Source: JTS-RE94 sp041750795
GTDB taxonomy: Bacteria > Planctomycetota > Planctomycetia > Pirellulales > PALSA-1355
Assembly (NCBI GenBank): GCA_041750795.1
Contig: JBGSYQ010000529.1
Span: 1-64,000 of the forward strand
Reading direction: 5' to 3'
Length of the DNA stretch: 64,000 bases
This document shows, in pieces, positions 36,176 through 44,675 of this stretch (position 1 is the first letter of the stretch; each line of letters begins with the position of its first letter). Under the pieces are notes generated by a model that did not search any database, had not been told where the DNA came from, and worked only from the letters and a program-made list of their open reading frames with translations. The position numbers and the translations under genes were made by a program.

Positions 36176-37363
36176 GTGGCAAGCGGCAAGTTTTTGTTCA
36201 CCAGCGAATCGGTAAGCATGGGCCACCCGGACAAGTTGGCCGACCAGATTTCGGACGGCGTGTTGGACGCTTTGCTCGCCCAGGATCCAATGAGCCGCGT
36301 GGCTTGCGAGACGATGGTCACCACCGGCGTGGCGATCGTGGCCGGCGAAATCACCACCAAGGCGGTGGTCGATTATTCCAGCGTCGTGCGAAACGTGATT
36401 CGCGAGGTGGGCTATACCGACGACGAGATGGGCATCAACGCCGACACCTGCGCCGTGATGGTCTCGATCGACAAGCAAAGCCCGGACATTGCCCAGGGCG
36501 TGAACGAGAATTCGGACCAGGGCAAGGACATCGGCGCCGGCGACCAGGGGCTGATGTTTGGCTTTGCCTCGAATGACACGCCCGAGTTGATGCCGCTGCC
36601 CATCGCATTGGCCCATCGCATTCTCAACCGGCTGACTGCCGCCCGGCAGAACAAAGAAGTCGACTGGCTGCGGCCCGACAGCAAGAGCCAGGTGACGGTG
36701 GAATACGAAGACAACCGGCCGGTGCGGATCGACACGGTGGTGGTTTCGACGCAGCACAGCCCGCAGGTTTCGAACGAAGAGATTCGCAAGTTCGTGATCG
36801 AGAAGATCGTCAAGCCCGAGCTGCCGCCGGAGCTGGTCAACGGCGAGATCAAGTATCTCATCAATCCGACCGGTCGATTCGTGGTGGGGGGGCCGCACGG
36901 CGATTGCGGGCTCACCGGCCGCAAGATCATCGTCGACACGTACGGCGGCTGGGGACGGCACGGCGGCGGCGCCTTTAGCGGCAAGGACGCGACCAAGGTG
37001 GACCGCAGCGCCGCCTACATGGCCCGGCACGTGGCCAAGAACATCGTCGCCGCGGGACTGGCCGAGCACTGCGAATTGCAATTGGCCTACGCCATCGGCG
37101 TGACCGAACCGGTGAGCGTACACGTCGACACTGGCGGCACGGGCCAGGTGGACGACGAGCGGATTTGCGAGGTCGTCAAAGAGCTGTTCCCGCTCACGCC
37201 GGGCGGCATCATCAAGTATCTCGAGCTGCGGCGCCCGATCTTCCGCAAGACGGCGGCCGGCGGCCACTTCGGCCGCGACGACGCCGACTTCACCTGGGAG
37301 AGCACGCACCGCGCCAAGGAACTGGCCAAGGCCTGCGGCAGCGCCGTGGCCGCGCGGACGTAG
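36176..37363 (+). CDS. metK: S-adenosylmethionine synthetase
   Basis: A cytoplasmic enzyme of 395 residues making SAM from methionine and ATP. The N-terminal FTSESVSMGHPDK carries the ATP-binding His (GHPDK at residues 16-20). GAGDQGLMFGFA near 120, the central TVVVSTQHSP, GRFVVGGPHGDCGLTGRKI and the phosphate-binding GGGAFSGKDATKVDRSAAY are all present. The GTG at 36176 is chosen because AGGAG lies 8 bases upstream (36163-36167) and the protein then begins like other MetK; a longer in-frame start at 36080 would sit upstream of the promoter -10 box. No methyl-cycle gene is adjacent, and the nearby methyltransferases would draw on its product. Confidence 0.95.
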   Translation: MASGKFLFTSESVSMGHPDKLADQISDGVLDALLAQDPMSRVACETMVTTGVAIVAGEITTKAVVDYSSVVRNVIREVGYTDDEMGINADTCAVMVSIDKQSPDIAQGVNENSDQGKDIGAGDQGLMFGFASNDTPELMPLPIALAHRILNRLTAARQNKEVDWLRPDSKSQVTVEYEDNRPVRIDTVVVSTQHSPQVSNEEIRKFVIEKIVKPELPPELVNGEIKYLINPTGRFVVGGPHGDCGLTGRKIIVDTYGGWGRHGGGAFSGKDATKVDRSAAYMARHVAKNIVAAGLAEHCELQLAYAIGVTEPVSVHVDTGGTGQVDDERICEVVKELFPLTPGGIIKYLELRRPIFRKTAAGGHFGRDDADFTWESTHRAKELAKACGSAVAART

Positions 37364-37380
37364 CGCAGCGGGGACTTCGC

Positions 37381-38196
37381 ATGGACGCGCCTGCCGTTGT
37401 TCGCCCTGTAAGCTGGCTAGCTATCGATACACCGGTGATGAGGCACGTTGCCCGTGCGGCGCTGGCCACGTTGTTTGCACTGGTCGCATTGGCCGCGCTT
37501 GTTGTGATTCTGCGTCGAATTGACGGGGCGCTGCGCGAGCCGTTGCCGCCGTTTGCGTTGGCCGCGCTGGGCGGAGGGTTGGCGATTGCCGCGCTGGCGT
37601 TTCGCCACTTGACTGCGCGAGATTGTTGGCAGTGGGGTGCTACGGCATGCTATGCAATCTGGGCCGCGCCGTCGGTCGTGCTGCTGCTCTGGGCGGCAGG
37701 CATCTTGTTGCCCGGCACCACGGCGACGGGCTGGGCCAGCTTTCTCGGCCTGCTGCTGGTCGAAGAAGGCTGGAGCTGGGGCCGCCTTCCAAAAAAGGGG
37801 GCGGGAGTCTTAAATAATGAATCCCGCCCCCTTTTTTCAGAAGCGGGTCTGTCCATGTTGGATGGAGAGCCGTCGCAGGCGCCTGCCGATATCGACGAAA
37901 CGGCCACGCAGTGGCTGGTGCGGCGCCGGGAGCCGGACGGCGGCGAGGCGATCGAAGGCTGGCTTCGCACCGGTTTCGTGGCGGGGCAGCGCCACGCGAT
38001 GGCCCATCTGGCCATCTGCCCGCCGATGGCCACGACGCCCGTCTGCTATGCCGAAGCTTCCGACGGTCCGCCGGCTCAAGTGAAGGTCGGGCAGGTATTG
38101 CCCTACGGCCTGCGACTGGAGATCAAGCTCGACGAAGCGGCCGAAGAGCCGTGCGAAGTGCTGGTCGAGTTTTCGATTCAAGAACAAGCGCCGTAG
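37381..38196 (+). CDS. Membrane protein of unknown function with an in-frame repeat insertion
   Basis: About 271 residues. The first half has three to four hydrophobic helices (about residues 22-45, 54-72, 83-108 and 112-125). The second half is soluble (ETATQWLVRRREPDG, GFVAGQRHAMAHLAICPP, LPYGLRLEIKLDE) and could be a cytoplasmic domain. Between them, a palindromic element at 37791-37837 is read in frame as part of KKGAGVLNNESRPLFS, with no stop produced. I do not recognise the family; the soluble half looks conserved in composition, and similar proteins occur in planctomycetes by my recollection. An ATG at 37438 is an alternative start. It follows metK by 17 bases and may share its transcript. 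Confidence 0.65.
   Translation: MDAPAVVRPVSWLAIDTPVMRHVARAALATLFALVALAALVVILRRIDGALREPLPPFALAALGGGLAIAALAFRHLTARDCWQWGATACYAIWAAPSVVLLLWAAGILLPGTTATGWASFLGLLLVEEGWSWGRLPKKGAGVLNNESRPLFSEAGLSMLDGEPSQAPADIDETATQWLVRRREPDGGEAIEGWLRTGFVAGQRHAMAHLAICPPMATTPVCYAEASDGPPAQVKVGQVLPYGLRLEIKLDEAAEEPCEVLVEFSIQEQAP
37791..37837. repeat. REP-like palindrome inside a coding region
   Basis: AAAAAAGGGGGCGGGA (37791-37806) is matched exactly by its reverse complement at 37822-37837; with one mismatch the arms extend to 19 bases around a 9-base AT-rich loop. It looks like a terminator (GC stem and T-run in both directions), yet lies within an uninterrupted reading frame. The form resembles short palindromic REP-type elements dispersed in many genomes. 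No other copy was seen in this window. Confidence 0.75.
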
Positions 38197-38197
38197 C

Positions 38198-38252
38198 ATC
38201 GACGCTCGTTGATCGACGCTCGTATACCCCCACTTTGTGAATCACCGGGTAT
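38198..38252. repeat. Short tandem repeat and inverted repeat between convergent genes
   Basis: Two copies of ATCGACGCTCGT (38198-38209 and 38212-38223) are followed by ATACCC (38224-38229), which pairs with GGGTAT at 38247-38252. It lies between two convergent genes. A role in termination is possible but weak. Confidence 0.4.
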
Positions 38253-38258
38253 CTGCAA

Positions 38259-39266
38259 TCATTTCGCCCGCGACTCTTGCAGCACGTTGCCCATGGCTTC
38301 CACGATGCGGGGCGTGGGCAGGTCGATGCGGCCTTCGAGCAGAAACACGAAGTTGTCGGCCAGCACTTCTTCGGGATGGATGATGTACTTCGTGTTCGCG
38401 CCGATCTGTTCGGCATAGCCGGGCACGCCGGCCGGATCGACCAGCACCGCCTGGCCGTTGCGGAGCGCCGGCCGGCGCAGGTCGCCGTCGCGCTCCAGTT
38501 GCATCAGCTTGAAGTCCAGATAGTCGAACAGCGACCCGCCGCGCGCCGGATTGTATCGCTGGTGCTTGGAGATCAACACTGGCATCCATTCCAGCGGTCC
38601 GCCCGGCGAGTCGGTGGTGATGGCAAAGTTGTTCAGCGGAGCGTCGGGGTTGGTGATCTTGCGCGGCCGCAGCGGTTCGGGCAGTTGCACTTCGCCTGTG
38701 GGATGAAAGCCGATCGTGGCATAAAGCCGCTGGCGCAGTTCGGGGTTGTGGCTCGACAACACGTGGAACACTTCGTGCGGCAGGATCTTGGGCAGCCGGC
38801 TGGGCTGCTGGTCGAGCATGTTCTGCGGCAGCACGATGGCGTTTCCGCGACAGTAGGCGGCGCGGCCTTCCTCCTCGCCGCTGGTCTTGACCAGCAGAAT
38901 GACCGCCGGCAGCGGCAACTTCCAGGGATCGAGCTTCTTGCCCAGGTCTTCCAGCATGGGCGACAACCGCGCAATCTCGGCGTTGGTCCAGGGACGCACG
39001 TGCCCGGCGATGAAGCCCAGAAACTCCTGCTCGGAGACGGGCCGATCGGTGCGCAGTCGAACCTGCCGGTCGAAGGGGCTCAGTTGCCGAATGTAGTCGT
39101 CGCGCTGGGAGAGCGCGGCGATGCCCTCGTGCTGGTCGGCGAAGCGCACGACGGTCGCGCCAGTGAGCGGCACTTCGACGGCCATCGCACCGGTGGCAAC
39201 ACCGCAGGTGATCGTCGCCAGCGCGACCAGCCCCAATAGCAAGAACCTTCGGCCCATTACCCGCAT
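38259..39266 (-). CDS. Secreted HExxH putative metalloprotease
   Basis: About 335 residues. From the ATG at 39266, RRFLLLGLVALATITCGVATGAMA forms a signal peptide in two overlapping pieces (basic start, hydrophobic core, AMA cut site near residue 28). The mature protein has LPHEVFHVLSS near 165-175, a HExxH zinc-binding motif, followed by RQRLYATIGF with an Arg/Tyr run but no clear gluzincin Glu at the standard spacing. A Pro-rich GPLEWMPVLISKH region and a terminal KYIIHPEEVLADNFVFLLEG segment look conserved. It may be a periplasmic peptidase or a catalytically dead relative. The substrate is unknown. It follows the methyltransferase by 38 bases on the same strand and may be co-transcribed. 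Confidence 0.72.
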   Translation of the reverse strand: MRVMGRRFLLLGLVALATITCGVATGAMAVEVPLTGATVVRFADQHEGIAALSQRDDYIRQLSPFDRQVRLRTDRPVSEQEFLGFIAGHVRPWTNAEIARLSPMLEDLGKKLDPWKLPLPAVILLVKTSGEEEGRAAYCRGNAIVLPQNMLDQQPSRLPKILPHEVFHVLSSHNPELRQRLYATIGFHPTGEVQLPEPLRPRKITNPDAPLNNFAITTDSPGGPLEWMPVLISKHQRYNPARGGSLFDYLDFKLMQLERDGDLRRPALRNGQAVLVDPAGVPGYAEQIGANTKYIIHPEEVLADNFVFLLEGRIDLPTPRIVEAMGNVLQESRAK

Positions 39267-39304
39267 CGTGTGCTCCGATTCGCTCGACTTGCAGATGCTT
39301 ATGG

Positions 39305-40045
39305 TTACTTGATGCCCAACAGCACGGCCCACATCTCCTGCTGCCACGGCGCGCTGACCGAGCGGAAGCCGCAGTCGGCCAGACAGGCAAGTTGCGCTTG
39401 CACGGTCTCGTGACAGTCGTCGCCGCTAACCCGAGGCTGATCGAAGTGGGCGACGTTGCGCTGCTGCCATTTTTCCAGCATGCCGCTGAAGTTCTCGCCC
39501 ACCAGGCCCTCGGCCACGATGCGGCGCATATGGGCGGCCCACTTTTCGAGCGCCGCGCGATACTCGTCCTGGCTCTCGGCGCGCACTTCGTCGCCGTTGG
39601 CAAGAATGCCCAGCGGTTCCAGCACGTTGTAACACTTCTGGTAAAGCGCCCTCTTCTCATCAGGCGCCAGATGGTGGATGGCAGAGGTGCTGACAATGGC
39701 GGTCGGCTGGCCGGGCAGTTGCGCGGCCCAATCATCCTGCAGGCGCGCGACGACCAACGCGGCCCGATCGGCAAACGGAGCAAGCCGCCCGCGTGCCAAT
39801 TCCAGAAAGGCCTCGGACTGATCGACCACCACGGCTCGGGCGCGGGGAAAGCGGCTGAGGAATTTCTCCGCCAGCCGGGCGGACCCGCCGCCCAGATCGA
39901 CCAGCAAGAACTCGGCATCTTGGGGTCGGGCGATCTGGGCCAGCACCGCCTCCTGCGCTTCGCGGTAGTAGGGGTGTACGATCTCGGCCGCGGCATCGTA
40001 GCCGGCGGCATGCTCCGTCACGTTCCAGCGATAAGGTTGCGTCAT
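39305..40045 (-). CDS. Class I SAM-dependent methyltransferase
   Basis: A 246-residue cytoplasmic enzyme. Motif I is LLVDLGGGSARLAEKF (about residues 47-62), with the acidic strand-2 end at VVVDQSEAFLELA and the catalytic-side motif IVSTSAIHHLAPDEKRALYQ. The HHL segment and the following YNVLEPLGILANGDEV match Methyltransf_25-type proteins that act on small molecules. A C-terminal CHETVQAQLACLADCGF segment is a common end of this subgroup. The substrate cannot be told. It starts the minus-strand pair with the HExxH protein gene. Confidence 0.85.
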   Translation of the reverse strand: MTQPYRWNVTEHAAGYDAAAEIVHPYYREAQEAVLAQIARPQDAEFLLVDLGGGSARLAEKFLSRFPRARAVVVDQSEAFLELARGRLAPFADRAALVVARLQDDWAAQLPGQPTAIVSTSAIHHLAPDEKRALYQKCYNVLEPLGILANGDEVRAESQDEYRAALEKWAAHMRRIVAEGLVGENFSGMLEKWQQRNVAHFDQPRVSGDDCHETVQAQLACLADCGFRSVSAPWQQEMWAVLLGIK

Positions 40046-40362
40046 TGCAAGTTGCCCATGAGAAAGGGGTAGGCCAGGATCCGAATCTGCAATGAATCAG
40101 ACGGTGCGAGCCGTGGTAAAGTTCGCCAGCGCTTGCCGTTGGCCAGTTTGTCACAGTACACTGGCGGGTGCAACGCACTCGCGTTGGCAACGTGCGGCCA
40201 TGAGGTCATGGCGACAGTAGCGGAAGTTGCAGAACTGAGATTGCCTCCGGCTGAATTCTTACGAATCCGGCTACAGGTCCATCATTGCGGAGTTGGCCCC
40301 GAACGCCCCCAGCGGTCTTGCGCCGGAATGGCGCCCGTCACGTATTCGGAGATCCAGTCGAT
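40046..40362. other. Divergent intergenic region, nothing identified
   Basis: About 317 bases between divergent genes. I find no convincing promoter boxes, RNA structure or small gene. An in-frame extension of the amidohydrolase runs from 40285, but its sequence is not family-like. Confidence 0.5.
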
Positions 40363-42108
40363 ATGGTTTCGTCGACAGATAAGGCGGCAGGTCCGGCGTG
40401 CGACGTGGTGATTCGGGGCGGCACGGTCTTTGACGGTGCGGGCACGCCTGGCATGGTGGCCGACGTGGCCATCGACGCAGGAAAGGTGCTGGCCGTCGGT
40501 GCGCGGCTGCCGCACACCGGCGGACGCGAAGTGGACGCCAATGGCTGCTGGGTGATGCCTGGCATGCTCGACATCCACACGCACTACGACGCCGAAGTGG
40601 AGGCAATGCCGGGGCTGGAAGAATCGGTTCGCCACGGCGTGACGACCGTGGTGATGGGCAACTGCTCGCTGTCGGCCGCGCTGGGCAAGAAGAAGGACAT
40701 CCTCGATCTGTTTTGCCGCGTCGAGAGCCTGCCGCGCGACGTGCTGTCTGAATGGCTGGGCGACGACATCGCGTGGCACGGGGTGCGCGAGTACTACGAT
40801 CACCTGGACCATTTGCCCCTGGGGCCGAACGTGGCCAGCCTGATCGGCCATTCGAACGTGCGCGCCGAAGTGATGGGTATGGAGCGCAGCTTGAGCGTCG
40901 CCAATGCCGAGCCCGAGGAAATCCGCAAAATGCAAGGCCTCGTTGACGACGCATTGGCCGAGGGGTATCTCGGCCTGTCGATCGACATGCTGCCGTGGCA
41001 TCGCTTGGATGGCGAGCCGTTTCGCGGCATCTCGGTTCCCTCGCAGCACGCGCATCCGAGCGAGTATCGCAGCCTGGCCCAAGTGGTTCGCCAGCGAGAT
41101 CGCATCTTACAGGCCACGCCCAACGCATTGACCAAGAGCACGGTTGCCATCCTCGGCATGCTGAGCACGGGCATCGGGCGCAAGCCGCTGCGGACGACGA
41201 TTGTGGCCGCCATGGACGTAAAGACCGACCGCAAGGTGTGGCGTATCGCCACGCTGGGCGGCACCATCCTCAACAAGCTGTTCCGCGCGAACATTCGCTG
41301 GCAGACGTTGGCCGAGCCGTTTTTGAATTACTGCGACGGCGTATGCACGCCCATGTTCGAAGAGTTCGCCACCGGCGTCGAAGCGATCAGCGCTGCGCCC
41401 GAAGAGCGCCGGCGGATGTTCTCCGATGCGAAGTTTCGCACGGCTTTTCGCGCCGATTGGGAAAGCAAGCGCGGCCGGCTGTTCCATCGCAACCTGGCCG
41501 ATATGTGGGTGGTATCGTCGCCGGTGCCGGGCCAGGAGGGCAAGTCGTTCGACGAGTTAGCACGCGCGGCCGGCGCCGAGCCGATTGAGTATTTCATGGA
41601 TCTGCTGGCCGAGCACGACACGGCCGTACGTTGGCGGACCGTCGTCACGAACGACCGGGCGGCGCAGCGGCAATACCTGTTCGCTCACGACACGGCCCTG
41701 CCGGGCTTCAACGACTCGGGCGCGCACGCGCGCAACATGGCCTTTCAGGACGGCGGCTTGCAGATGCTGCAGCAGGTGCAAGCCAACCCGGGGCTGATGC
41801 CGATCGAAAAGGCGATTCACAAGCTGACCGGCCTAAGCGCCTCGTGGCTGGGTATCGACGCGGGCACCTTGCGTCCGAAGTCTCGCGCCGACGTCGTGGT
41901 GGTCGATCCGCGGACGCTGCCCACCGGATTAAGCGAGCCGATCGAGCATTACGACGAGCGACTGCACGGCGCCATGCGAATGGTGAAGCGCTCGGACAGC
42001 GTGGTGCGGCAGGTGTTGGTCGGCGGGCGGATCGCATTCGAGGACGGCAAGTTCGTGCCCGAGTTCGGCCGCCAACGATTCGGCAAGCTGCTGCGAGCGC
42101 AACGATAG
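40363..42108 (+). CDS. D-aminoacylase / N-acyl-D-amino-acid deacylase family amidohydrolase
   Basis: About 581 residues. It begins with the composite domain CDVVIRGGTVFDGAG, then the TIM-barrel metal site GMLDIHTHYDAEVE (HxH near residues 75-77), VTTVVMGNCSLSAA, IGHSNVRAEVMG, a later DTALPGFNDSGAHARN segment with the catalytic Asp, and a closing GIDAGTLRPKSRADVVVVDP loop. These match the D-aminoacylase/dihydroorotase-like branch. The length exceeds the usual 480 or so residues, because an extra stretch at about 270-380 (KVWRIATLGGTILNKLF onward) is not part of the short enzymes. The true substrate may be an N-acyl-D-amino acid or a related amide. The ATG at 40363 is taken. It faces the PhyH gene tail to tail. 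Confidence 0.85.
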   Translation: MVSSTDKAAGPACDVVIRGGTVFDGAGTPGMVADVAIDAGKVLAVGARLPHTGGREVDANGCWVMPGMLDIHTHYDAEVEAMPGLEESVRHGVTTVVMGNCSLSAALGKKKDILDLFCRVESLPRDVLSEWLGDDIAWHGVREYYDHLDHLPLGPNVASLIGHSNVRAEVMGMERSLSVANAEPEEIRKMQGLVDDALAEGYLGLSIDMLPWHRLDGEPFRGISVPSQHAHPSEYRSLAQVVRQRDRILQATPNALTKSTVAILGMLSTGIGRKPLRTTIVAAMDVKTDRKVWRIATLGGTILNKLFRANIRWQTLAEPFLNYCDGVCTPMFEEFATGVEAISAAPEERRRMFSDAKFRTAFRADWESKRGRLFHRNLADMWVVSSPVPGQEGKSFDELARAAGAEPIEYFMDLLAEHDTAVRWRTVVTNDRAAQRQYLFAHDTALPGFNDSGAHARNMAFQDGGLQMLQQVQANPGLMPIEKAIHKLTGLSASWLGIDAGTLRPKSRADVVVVDPRTLPTGLSEPIEHYDERLHGAMRMVKRSDSVVRQVLVGGRIAFEDGKFVPEFGRQRFGKLLRAQR

Positions 42109-42130
42109 AGCGCACGCATCGGCCGCTAGC

Positions 42131-42859
42131 TTACGAGCCATGCCACTCGAGACCGTCGGGCAACGCGTCGGGCGAGAATTCGATGTGAACAACGCGCCGA
42201 TGCGATGGTGTGACCGCGGCCGAGGAAGCGTGCAGTAGGAGCGGCCGCATCACAAATGCACTGCCACGCGCCACCGGACAGACTTCCGCTGGCATACGCT
42301 CGACGATTTGTTGGATGGCGTCCGCGTCGAGGCGTCCTCGGTGGTGCGATCCCGCAATAACGCGCAGCGCGCCGTTCTCCTCTGTCGTGTCGTCCAGGTG
42401 CAAACGCACTGTCAGCATGCGTGCCAGGATGTTCACAGGCGGTTGAACGTGCGGGACTCCAGCCTTGATCGACCAGCCGGAAAATCCGGCCACGTCTCGT
42501 TGTTGGCGAACTGCAATACTCAAATCCTGATGCCAACTCACTTTCCAATTTGCGTCGGGGGTCTTGTCGAAGTAAATACCGCGAACCGGCCGGGCGTCGG
42601 TGCCGGCCAAGGGGTCGACGATCGCGCGCAACACAGCTCGGTGCGCAAAGTCGCACACTTCCGGCGCAAGTCGCAATAGATTGCGAATACCGTACGAACT
42701 CGATCCGCGCCGACGCACGGATTCGTCATTGGCGAGACCGGCTAAGCTCGCCCGCAGAGTCATGATCTGGTCGTTGGGAACGACATTGTCGACGACGACG
42801 AATCCGCGAGCCGCAAAATCGTCCACCACGGATTCAATCGATTCGACGGGGTGAGGCAT
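42131..42859 (-). CDS. Phytanoyl-CoA dioxygenase family protein
   Basis: About 242 residues with the double-stranded beta-helix of Fe(II)/2-oxoglutarate dioxygenases. The facial triad appears as HQD in WKVSWHQDLSIAV (near residue 115) and a distal His in MRPLLLHASSAAVTP. A following SHRRVVHIEFSPDALP has the Arg that binds 2-oxoglutarate. The N-terminal FAARGFVVVDNVVPNDQI is the usual PhyH entry. Such enzymes hydroxylate small molecules, and the substrate is unknown. A TTG at 42874 would add five residues; the ATG at 42859 is chosen. It converges on the amidohydrolase gene with 22 bases between stops. Confidence 0.85.
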   Translation of the reverse strand: MPHPVESIESVVDDFAARGFVVVDNVVPNDQIMTLRASLAGLANDESVRRRGSSSYGIRNLLRLAPEVCDFAHRAVLRAIVDPLAGTDARPVRGIYFDKTPDANWKVSWHQDLSIAVRQQRDVAGFSGWSIKAGVPHVQPPVNILARMLTVRLHLDDTTEENGALRVIAGSHHRGRLDADAIQQIVERMPAEVCPVARGSAFVMRPLLLHASSAAVTPSHRRVVHIEFSPDALPDGLEWHGS

Positions 42860-42932
42860 TCCTAGCGTCCGCAAGTGCAGGTGCTTGCGCCACGATTAGC
42901 AGTGGTCAAGCAATTCGGCTTATGCAAATATA

Positions 42933-42979
42933 GCGGTCGTCGGCCCCCGACCGCCAGGCGTCGAGGCACGACGTATAAT
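42933..42979 (+). promoter_or_regulatory. Hairpin and TATAAT box upstream of the small membrane peptide gene
   Basis: A 7-base-pair stem (GCGGTCG 42933-42939 with CGACCGC 42948-42954) precedes a perfect TATAAT at 42974-42979. I see no good -35 box at 16-18 bases, so either an activator is needed or the match is chance. The small ORF begins 68 bases downstream. Confidence 0.35.
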
Positions 42980-43047
42980 GATGCGTTGAACCGCAACTCG
43001 AACTTGGTACGCTGCAGTGGCGTTCTTGTTGAACGAGAAAGGCAACT

Positions 43048-43161
43048 ATGGCCCGTTGGCCGCGTCATGTTTGGACTTCGATCGTCACATACGTGATGAT
43101 TTTCGGGTTGTTTCCGCTATTGTGTTTGCTGGCCTGGGCCTGGGTTCGCGGAGTGATTTGA
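43048..43161 (+). CDS. 37-residue single-span membrane peptide (small ORF)
   Basis: An ATG-initiated frame of 37 codons encodes a peptide beginning MARWPRHVWTSIVTY and ending WAWVRGVI. A basic start is followed by a hydrophobic helix (IVTYVMIFGLFPLLCLLAW), then Arg near the end, which is the form of a small inner-membrane protein. A GAGAAAGG stretch lies about 6 bases upstream of the ATG, and the TATAAT at 42974 lies before that. It ends 34 bases before the UDP-sugar pyrophosphorylase gene. Coding status is inferred from the clean hydrophobic layout and the upstream signals only; no family is recognised. Confidence 0.5.
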   Translation: MARWPRHVWTSIVTYVMIFGLFPLLCLLAWAWVRGVI

Positions 43162-43195
43162 TCGCTGATTTGCGCGAGTTGAACGGGAGGAGCGC

Positions 43196-44608
43196 GTGAC
43201 GGACGCACTGCTGGAAGAGCTTCGCTCGCTGCTGGCACCTCACAAGCAGGAGCACGTGCTTGCGTTCTGGCCCGAGCTATCGACCGGCCAGCGCGCCGAG
43301 CTTGCCGCTCAGATCCGCGCCATCGACCTGCGCGAGCTGATTGGCTTGGTGCACGGCGCTCACGCAACCGAGGATTGGGCCGAGCTGGCACGGCGTGCCC
43401 TGGCGCCGCCGGCGTTTCGGCTGCACGATCAGCGACGCGAGATTTCGCCCGAGCAGGCGGAAGATCGCGGCCAGGAGGCGCTCTCCGCAGGACATGTCGG
43501 CGCGATTCTGGTGGCCGGAGGGCAGGGGACGCGCTTGGGCTTCGATCGACCCAAGGGCATGTTCGCCATCGGGCCGATCTCCGGCAGCTCGCTGTTTCAG
43601 ATCCTGATCGAAAAGATCGTAGCCCGTTCGCGCGTGGCGGGCATGCGGATTCCGCTGTACGTCATGACCAGTCCAGCCACGCATGGCGAGACGGTCGACT
43701 ATCTGGCAGCCAACGAAAATTTCGGCCTGCCGAACGACGACGTGCGCATCTTCTGCCAGGGTACCATGCCCGCGGTCGATGCCGCCAGCGGTCGGCTGTT
43801 GCTGGAGTCGAAGCACTGCCTGGCGCTCAGTCCCGACGGCCACGGCGGCATGCTGCGGGCACTGGTGGAAAGCGGCTCGCTGGCCGAGATGCGCGCTCGC
43901 GGCATCCAGCAACTGTTCTACTCTCAGATCGACAACCCGCTGGTCGAGATGTGCGATCCCGAGTTTCTCGGCTATCACCTGCTGTCGCATTCTGAGCTTT
44001 CGACGCAAGTGGTCGCCAAGCGCACGTCGCGCGACAAGGTGGGCAACTTGGTGTCGATCGACGGGCGGCTGCGGATCATCGAGTACAGCGATTTGAACCC
44101 CTTGCCCGACGAAATCGTGGAGCGCCGTGCGGCCGGCGGCACGCCCATTTTCTGGGCCGGCAACACCGCCATCCACGCGATCGACATGGCGCTGCTGGAA
44201 CGTGCCTACCATAGTGCCACGGCGCTGCCTTTTCACGTGGCGCGCAAGGCCGTGCCGCATCTCGATGCGTCCGGCCGGCGCATCGAGCCGCGTGAGCCCA
44301 ACGCGGTCAAGTTCGAGCGATTCATTTTCGACCTGCTGCCCGAGGCGCTGCAGGCGATCGTGGTCGAGGTGGACGAAGCGCGAGCCTTTGCGCCGGTGAA
44401 GAACGCGCCCGGCGAAGCGCGCGACACGCCGGAAACGGTCCAGCAGCAGATGATCGCCTTGCACCGGGGCTGGTTGCAGTCGGCCGGCGTGGACGTGGCG
44501 CCCGGCGTTGCGGTGGAGATCAGCCCGATGTTCGCTCAAAACGCCGAGGAAGTGGCCGCGCAGGTCCGGCCGGGACTGGTCGTGACGCAACCGAGGTATT
44601 TCTGTTAG
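43196..44608 (+). CDS. UDP-sugar pyrophosphorylase, UAP1/UDPGP type
   Basis: A 470-residue cytoplasmic nucleotidyltransferase that probably makes UDP-GlcNAc (or a related UDP-sugar) from UTP and the sugar 1-phosphate. The nucleotide loop LVAGGQGTRLGFDRPKGMF lies at residues 106-124. Later signatures are YVMTSPATHGETVDY, LALSPDGHGGMLRAL, FYSQIDNPLVEMCDPEFLGY split across the usual spacing, and FWAGNTAIHAI. It resembles the eukaryote-like UDPGP/UAP1 family, not bacterial GlmU. The start is a GTG, supported by GGGAGG 5 bases upstream (43185-43190). Together with the next gene (mannose-1-phosphate guanylyltransferase) it forms a nucleotide-sugar module for cell-envelope glycans. Confidence 0.88.
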   Translation: MTDALLEELRSLLAPHKQEHVLAFWPELSTGQRAELAAQIRAIDLRELIGLVHGAHATEDWAELARRALAPPAFRLHDQRREISPEQAEDRGQEALSAGHVGAILVAGGQGTRLGFDRPKGMFAIGPISGSSLFQILIEKIVARSRVAGMRIPLYVMTSPATHGETVDYLAANENFGLPNDDVRIFCQGTMPAVDAASGRLLLESKHCLALSPDGHGGMLRALVESGSLAEMRARGIQQLFYSQIDNPLVEMCDPEFLGYHLLSHSELSTQVVAKRTSRDKVGNLVSIDGRLRIIEYSDLNPLPDEIVERRAAGGTPIFWAGNTAIHAIDMALLERAYHSATALPFHVARKAVPHLDASGRRIEPREPNAVKFERFIFDLLPEALQAIVVEVDEARAFAPVKNAPGEARDTPETVQQQMIALHRGWLQSAGVDVAPGVAVEISPMFAQNAEEVAAQVRPGLVVTQPRYFC

Positions 44609-44675
44609 CCTTAGCGCATGCAGCGCGGCCGGCGTGCTAGCAGCAATTTTTGGTGCGCTATCCCGGTAGGTGACA

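Noticed and set aside
38231..38245. A second Rex-like half site (CACTTTGTGAATCAC)
   Set aside because: Only one half matches and there is no inverted partner at the right distance. It also lies between two convergent gene ends.
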